From Todiramphus chloris collaris (lineage: Eukaryota; Chordata; Aves; Coraciiformes; Alcedinidae): DNA of 64,000 bases. The notes beneath the pieces are model-generated. The model was not told the DNA's origin. It was given only the letters and a program-made list of their open reading frames with translations, and searched no databases. Below, one piece after another: positions 59,301-64,000 of the stretch (within the stretch, counting starts at the first letter, position 1; every line of letters begins with the position of its first letter). The stretch is from contig JANVCC010000219.1 of the NCBI GenBank assembly GCA_025345505.1, forward strand, positions 1,034,339-1,098,338. Direction: 5' to 3'. The position numbers were made by a program, and so were the translations under genes.

Positions 59301-62300
59301 GCCAAAAATTAGACTTGTGCAGTGAGAGTTATTCATTATCTCCCAAACATCCAGGCACTGCTTCTGATTAGCACCTGGAAGGAAAAAAAATTAAACTGAA
59401 GTGGCTAATTAGGCTAGAGGGCAAAGTGAAAATCATCACAGTCTGGATCTGGAAATGCAGGTTCCTTGTTGTCAGCGAGGGCCATTGCTGCAATTCCTGC
59501 CTGCCTCACTGGGAAGATGCTCTGTGATAGACTTTGCCAAGATCTTACATATTTTCTGTGCTTCTTGTGCCACTGAGCTCAGTCTGTGCAGCGATTCAGC
59601 ACTTCATCTCTCTTGGGACAGGCTCTCCTTTGAGTGGGATGAGAAGATGGAGCTGCAGAGCTTGGCCTGATAGCTGATGATGGGAGGAAAGTCCTTAATA
59701 CCTGACAGAATGAGTGTTAACGTCCATCTGTCTTGCCAGTCCCTGAGGCAATTGAGTGGGTCATGAAGTCTGAGCCTGTCCACTCTGGAGACTCTTTGCC
59801 AAGGCAGCTAAAGCTGCACCAATATTTACAAAGCCCAAATTTACCGTAAAACAGTGGAAATACACAGTCTAATTCTCACAGTACTTTTAAACGTGATGCC
59901 TCATCACAGTTTATCAGTATATTCCAGTTCTTTGTGGGACACATCTTGCCAGGAGTCAGCTGTCGTTATATTATCTCTGACCACAAATTCCATCTTTGCA
60001 ACCCTTCTCAGGGAGCTTCACTGCACCGTGGAGCAGCATGTTGCGGTCGAGTGAGCAGTACTGCCTGGCCTGGGAATCCAAGTACCTGATGGAGCTTGGT
60101 AGTGCCTTGGATTCCCTGCTCAATGGCTTTGTGAACATGATGGCTCAAGAAGCCCTAAAGTTCACCGTCTTGTCAGGTAAGAACCTAAATCATACCAGAT
60201 CTGCTGGAGGGGCTCTTGTGCAGGTTCACTGTGGAGCTTTCCTAAACGAGGAAGGTTTCTGAGAAGACATCTCCCGTGGCAGTGCCCTGCAGAACCTTCT
60301 CTGGCAGGGCTGTGATTGACATTTCCTTTCCTGGATGGCTGTGCCTGTGTCACTGACTCGTTCTTTTAACATTACAGCTGGAGACACCTTCCTTCAGGTG
60401 TGTCTGTGTGTTTCTCTGTTTTATCACACCGTATTTTACTGCTTTACAGAAACCCCTCAACCACGCAGGCTACATCCACGCACAGCCTCTGTTTGCCTCT
60501 GTACCAGAACATCAGATTCTTTCTTATCTCTAGTCTAGCAAAACATTCCTCAGCTCAGTTCTTGAGAAAGAACTGGACAAAAGGTTTAGCTTTTAACTTC
60601 CATGAACTGTCTCGCTTTCGATGTTTCCTAAGATCTGCCCAGATTTCTGACTGCTTACTTTGTGTGCTGCAGGTATCGTGACGGCCTTGACTTGGCCGAC
60701 GTCGCTCTTGACTGTTGCCAGTGTCATTGACAACCCGTGGGGAGTGTGTCTGCACCGGTCTGCTGAAGTAGGCAAGCACCTAGCACACATCCTGCTCAGT
60801 CGCCAGCAGGTACTTGGCTAGAAATTATGCAGGAGTAATGGTTGGAAGGGATTTGGCCCAGGTTTTATAGTTAACTCTCAAGTGGGATCTCTTCAGGGAG
60901 ACAAGAATAAACTGGAAAAGGAACAAATGCTGTATGAAGGTGCCCAGCACCCATCTGGTTCCTTGGGGAAAAATAGCAAGTCCCAAGTGAATCGGGGAAA
61001 TCCTAAGATCGGTTCCGTTTAACCTAAATGAGAGGGAAGAGATTCAGGTCATAAATGACAAGTGGCTTCACCGTGTCACCTGACAGCCAGGCCAACTCAC
61101 CTGGTGGAAGTCTGAGAAGAGAAAGATAACTTGGAGAATAGAGAGCATTAAAAGTATTCACTGATAATTAAGAGACACTAACAGGATGACGTGAGAGTGT
61201 GCAGCAGTCGGTGCACTGTGAGCTGTGCTTTTGCCTACAGAGAAGTGGAATGTGCTGGTGCCTGGAAGAAGTGACAGAATCACAGAATTGTTCTGGTCAG
61301 AAGAGACCTTCAAGGTCAAGTTCAACTGTTAACCCAGCACTGACCCCTGGCCCTCAGCACCACAGCTCCATGGCTTGGAAACCCCTCCAGGGGTCACGGG
61401 GACTCCACCCCTGCCCTGGGCAGCCTGGGACAGCCCTGGACAATCCTCAAGGGCAAGAAATTGTTCCTCAGCTCCAACCTAAACCTCCCCTGGGGCAACT
61501 TGAGGCCAGTTCCTCTTGTCCTGTCTCTTGTTCCTTGGGAGCAGAGCCCGACCCCCCTGGCTCCAGCCTCCTGTCAGGAGCTGTCAGAGCCAGAAGGTCT
61601 CCCCTCAGCCTCCTTTGCTCCAGGCTGAACCAGCCCAGGTCCCTCAGCCGCTCCTCACCACCCTTGTGCTCCAGCCCCTTCCCCAGCTCGGTTGCCCTTC
61701 TCTGGCCACACTCCAGCCCCTCACTGTCCTGCTGGGAGTGAGGGGCCCAAACCTGACTCCAGGATTTGAGGGGTGACCTCCCCAGTCCCCAGTCCAGGGG
61801 GAAAATCCCTGCCCTGGTCCTGCTGGCCACACTGGTGCTGAAACAAGCCAGGATGCTGGTGGCCTTCTTGGCCATGTGGGCACACTTCTAGCTCAGTTCA
61901 CCTGAGAGGAGTTACTAAGCCTCCCTGACACTTGTTTCTGCTTTTGAAACACTTGCTATTGTGAAAACACTCGGAGCCAGAGAGGCTAAAACGAGCGAGC
62001 AGGATGTGTGGGGACCCCCTCACCCACCTGCTCCCTGCCTCACACGAAGACCATTTCTCATTGTCATTGGGCTTAGGCTCCCTTTGATCTTCTAGCAAAT
62101 CTTATTTGGCCACTCAGAATAAAAGCTTACCCCACGTCACTCTTTGTGACAGCCGCACAGCGCTGAGAGCCAGAATCACTGGTTTTGTATTACAGCTTCT
62201 TGTGTTTCTTGAAACGGTTCTAGGACAGTTTTGCTCCTTCCATTAAGTTTTCAGATGGAAACTAAAAAAAAAGAATACAAATGACAGCATCTGTTTTGTT

Positions 62301-62673
62301 TCTGTTTGAATCAGCTGCGTTGTTCTCACTTCTGAGCCTTCAATTCTTTCAGTTGATTTTCTGAATATCAAGAATACAAAGCACTCTGCAGAGTTCTCTG
62401 TACTGAACTGTGCCTAACTTTGTGGGTGCATAATCCCTTTGAAATCACCCAAATTGCTGGAATGTTTAAGAGCTCATGAACAGGAGAAAGGACTTTGTGT
62501 ATCTGGGCCTGGGGGATCCCGGGGCTGGTCTCTGTTTCTGAGTTTGGAACCATTTTTGATGGTGTTTTCTCCTCTTCTTCTTCCTTAGGGCAAGAGACCT
62601 GTTACACTGATTGGCTTCAGTCTGGGTGCAAGAGTCATTTACTTCTGCCTGCAGGAAATGGCTCAAGAAAAAG
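44398..62673 (+). CDS. TMCO4: transmembrane and coiled-coil domain protein 4, 5' part (truncated by window)
   Basis: Ten coding exons: 44398-44576, 44980-45154, 50145-50172, 52065-52197, 56572-56669, 57305-57448, 57963-58082, 60012-60176, 60673-60809, 62589-62673 (1264 nt, about 421 codons). Phases agree at every junction; the final G|GTAAAA donor leads out of the window, so the last third of the protein is missing. Landmarks shared with human TMCO4: [22 protein letters not shown], a Lys/Arg-rich stretch ([15 protein letters not shown]), a long Gly/Ala-rich membrane region ([15 protein letters not shown] through [10 protein letters not shown] and [10 protein letters not shown]), and GFSLGAR, a G-x-S-x-G nucleophile elbow of the alpha/beta-hydrolase type (DUF726 family). 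The biochemical role is not established. Oddities: a 28-nt micro-exon (50145-50172) and GTACTG/GTACTT donors after exons 1 and 9. Confidence 0.95.
45660..45842 (+). mobile_element. CR1 LINE 3' fragment
   Basis: AGGGCAGGGGTGCAGTCCCC to TCTCTGATTCTATAA, on the + strand. It faces the - strand copy at 45908 tail to tail. Confidence 0.85.
45908..46215 (-). mobile_element. CR1 LINE fragment
   Basis: CATAGAACCATGGAGTCATTTC to GGGGCAACTTGAGGCTGG and a little beyond. Same subfamily as 467-716, 7238-7865 and 61275-61905. Confidence 0.9.
48060..48570 (+). mobile_element. CR1 LINE fragment
   Basis: AGAACTGGAGAGGGAAATGC through GACTCGATGATCTCCAGAGG to TGATTCTATGATTCTATGA, on the + strand. It lies in a TMCO4 intron, in the sense direction. 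Confidence 0.92.
52198..56571. other. TMCO4: TMCO4 intron between exons 4 and 5
   Basis: One CR1 (55256-56035), otherwise unique sequence. A short CpG-richer stretch at about 53280-53480 is the only local compositional change. No exon recognised. Confidence 0.5.
55256..56035 (-). mobile_element. CR1 LINE fragment, long
   Basis: TAGAATCATAGAATGGTGGG to AACCTCATGAGGTTT, about 780 bp, on the - strand. One of the longest copies here. Confidence 0.94.
58083..60011. other. TMCO4: TMCO4 intron between exons 7 and 8
   Basis: Unique sequence without recognised repeats or exons. Confidence 0.45.
61275..61905 (-). mobile_element. CR1 LINE fragment, long
   Basis: CACAGAATCACAGAATTGTTC to about CACATGTGGCC-type sequence and CTAGCTCAGTTC. 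Near-identical to 7238-7865. It lies in a TMCO4 intron, antisense to the gene. Confidence 0.93.
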
Positions 62674-64000
62674 GTAAAATTCACCTTCTCATCTTTTTCT
62701 CCTTTATTTTCCTTACTGCTGGTGGAGAAATTTTTCTTCCAAGAGGAAGAGTTCTTCTGGAACAGAGCTTGGGTCTTTTAAGACAAAAACCTGAACAAAA
62801 AGGCTTTTGAAATGCATCTGGAGCCAAATTCTACAGTCATTTCCACCAGTTGGGTGGATTAAACCCACCGCTTTCCCTCGTGGTGCTCCAGTGTGTCAGT
62901 TTGGTCTCCAGTCTGGAAACAACAGCTTGACATTTTGTGACATTCGGCTGCTGGCTCGGTCTGCGAGCGGCCCACGTGCCACCGCGCTCTTGGCAGAGGA
63001 GGCTTTGCCTTTATTGGCAGCTCTCTGTAGCTATTGTATCGGATTCCCCGAGTCCTCCCTTCCATTTAAGTCACTGAAATGCCACTGTCATCTGCTATTT
63101 TCATGGTAATTTTTCCCCAAAGTCAAGTATAAAACCATCTGTCAATTTATTACCCATTGTGGTTCTGTTTATTAATAGATTCTATTTTTAATTTAGAAGA
63201 AGAATAAAATCGTTATGATCAGTTGATGTAAATTGCATCTTGGAGTTGAGTCAGTGGTGAGTGTGTGTGTGCAGGCTGCCTTCCCCCCCTGTGTAGCTAA
63301 TTTAATTCATTAACCATTGAGCCTCACAAAGAGTCATTAATAAATAAGGAGCTTTGTAAAGGAAAATGTTCAATCAAGTCGAGGAAGGTGGCAGTGGAGT
63401 CAAGTGCAGGTGGAGGTGTTCAGCCTTTTTTCTGTCGACAGCTGTGTACCAGAACTGCTCTTCTGGTTTGAGATAGAAGTCCTCAAATAGAGGAATTCTG
63501 GTCTTAAAAATAAACCTAATCAAATCCAGAGGGATTCTAATGGAGTTACACTGAAGCCAGAACTCTAATCTGGCCCTAGATCGACTCTTTTTGTGTCCTA
63601 CAAATGCCAGGGGCTGAGATATTTTCCAGCTTTTATTTAAAGGTCCGCAGCCTCTCTCTGGAATCAGACGGGACCGTAGCGAAGAAATAGGTGAAAGGAA
63701 ATTGTTTGGGCTCTTTGAGGTTGGCTGCTGTTCTGAAGAAATCCAAGCACTGTCGTGATGTATCACCTCAGCTCCCCACCGTACGCTCATTTTTCAGTTC
63801 CTTAATTGAATTAGGAAAGCTGAGCTGTTTGTGAGATGAAAAGCAGCGGGTCTGGCACAGCCTGCCAGGCTGTTCTTCGCAGGCACATTCCAGCGCAAGC
63901 CGCAGGAGGAACAGAGCTGGGACCTGGGACATCTGAGACTGATTTGGGCTTGGACTTGGATGTCTCACCCAAAAGCAATACAAGGGCTAGTCGTGTGTGT
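62674..64000. other. TMCO4: TMCO4 intron running off the window
   Basis: Starts at the GTAAAA donor at 62674. No further TMCO4 exon (expected to begin near human residues DCQGIIEDV) was found before the window ends. Confidence 0.55.

Overview
The window is nuclear DNA of a vertebrate and most likely a bird. It has split genes with GT-AG introns, CpG-rich promoters, short introns, and about twenty CR1 LINE fragments, the dominant repeat of avian genomes. Gene order matches human 1p36 read backwards (TMCO4 - RNF186 - OTUD3 - PLA2G2E - other secreted PLA2 genes). In chicken this segment lies on a microchromosome, and the GC-rich, minisatellite-rich left third fits that. No bacterial operon, CRISPR array or rRNA was seen. 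The species cannot be named from the sequence.

Layout. 1-3.8 kb: gene-poor, GC-rich flank with an assembly gap, a CpG-rich segment that may be a promoter of the next gene to the left, and two minisatellites. 3.8-16.7 kb: four secreted phospholipase A2 genes, all on the + strand, each with four coding exons. They are a group II enzyme (4180-6059), a group V-like enzyme (8626-9511), a PLA2-like gene with an intact frame but no catalytic residues (10775-11932), and PLA2G2E (15025-16473). 16.7-22 kb: intergenic, with a CR1 nested in another CR1. 22.0-30.6 kb: OTUD3 on the - strand, complete in eight coding exons (362 codons). 34.5-36.3 kb: RNF186, a single-exon membrane RING E3 ligase. 40.6 kb to the right edge: TMCO4 on the + strand, with a CpG-island promoter and ten coding exons; the last exons lie beyond the window.

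How the genes relate. The PLA2 genes encode secreted, disulfide-rich lipases that hydrolyse the sn-2 ester of phospholipids. They share a template: signal-peptide exon, Ca-loop exon, a 107-nt exon 3 with the His/Asp active site, and a Cys-rich last exon. OTUD3 (deubiquitinase) and RNF186 (E3 ligase) both act on ubiquitin but are separate units with their own promoters. TMCO4 is a multipass membrane protein with an alpha/beta-hydrolase-like region.

The most notable item is the third PLA2 gene. It keeps all splice junctions, frame, exon 3 length, most cysteines and a poly(A) signal, yet His48, Asp49, Tyr52, Asp99 and Cys29 are all replaced and the C-terminus is strongly arginine-rich. It looks like a conserved non-enzymatic PLA2 scaffold or a very recently silenced gene. 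All exon coordinates come from manual translation and splice-site reading, without transcript support.
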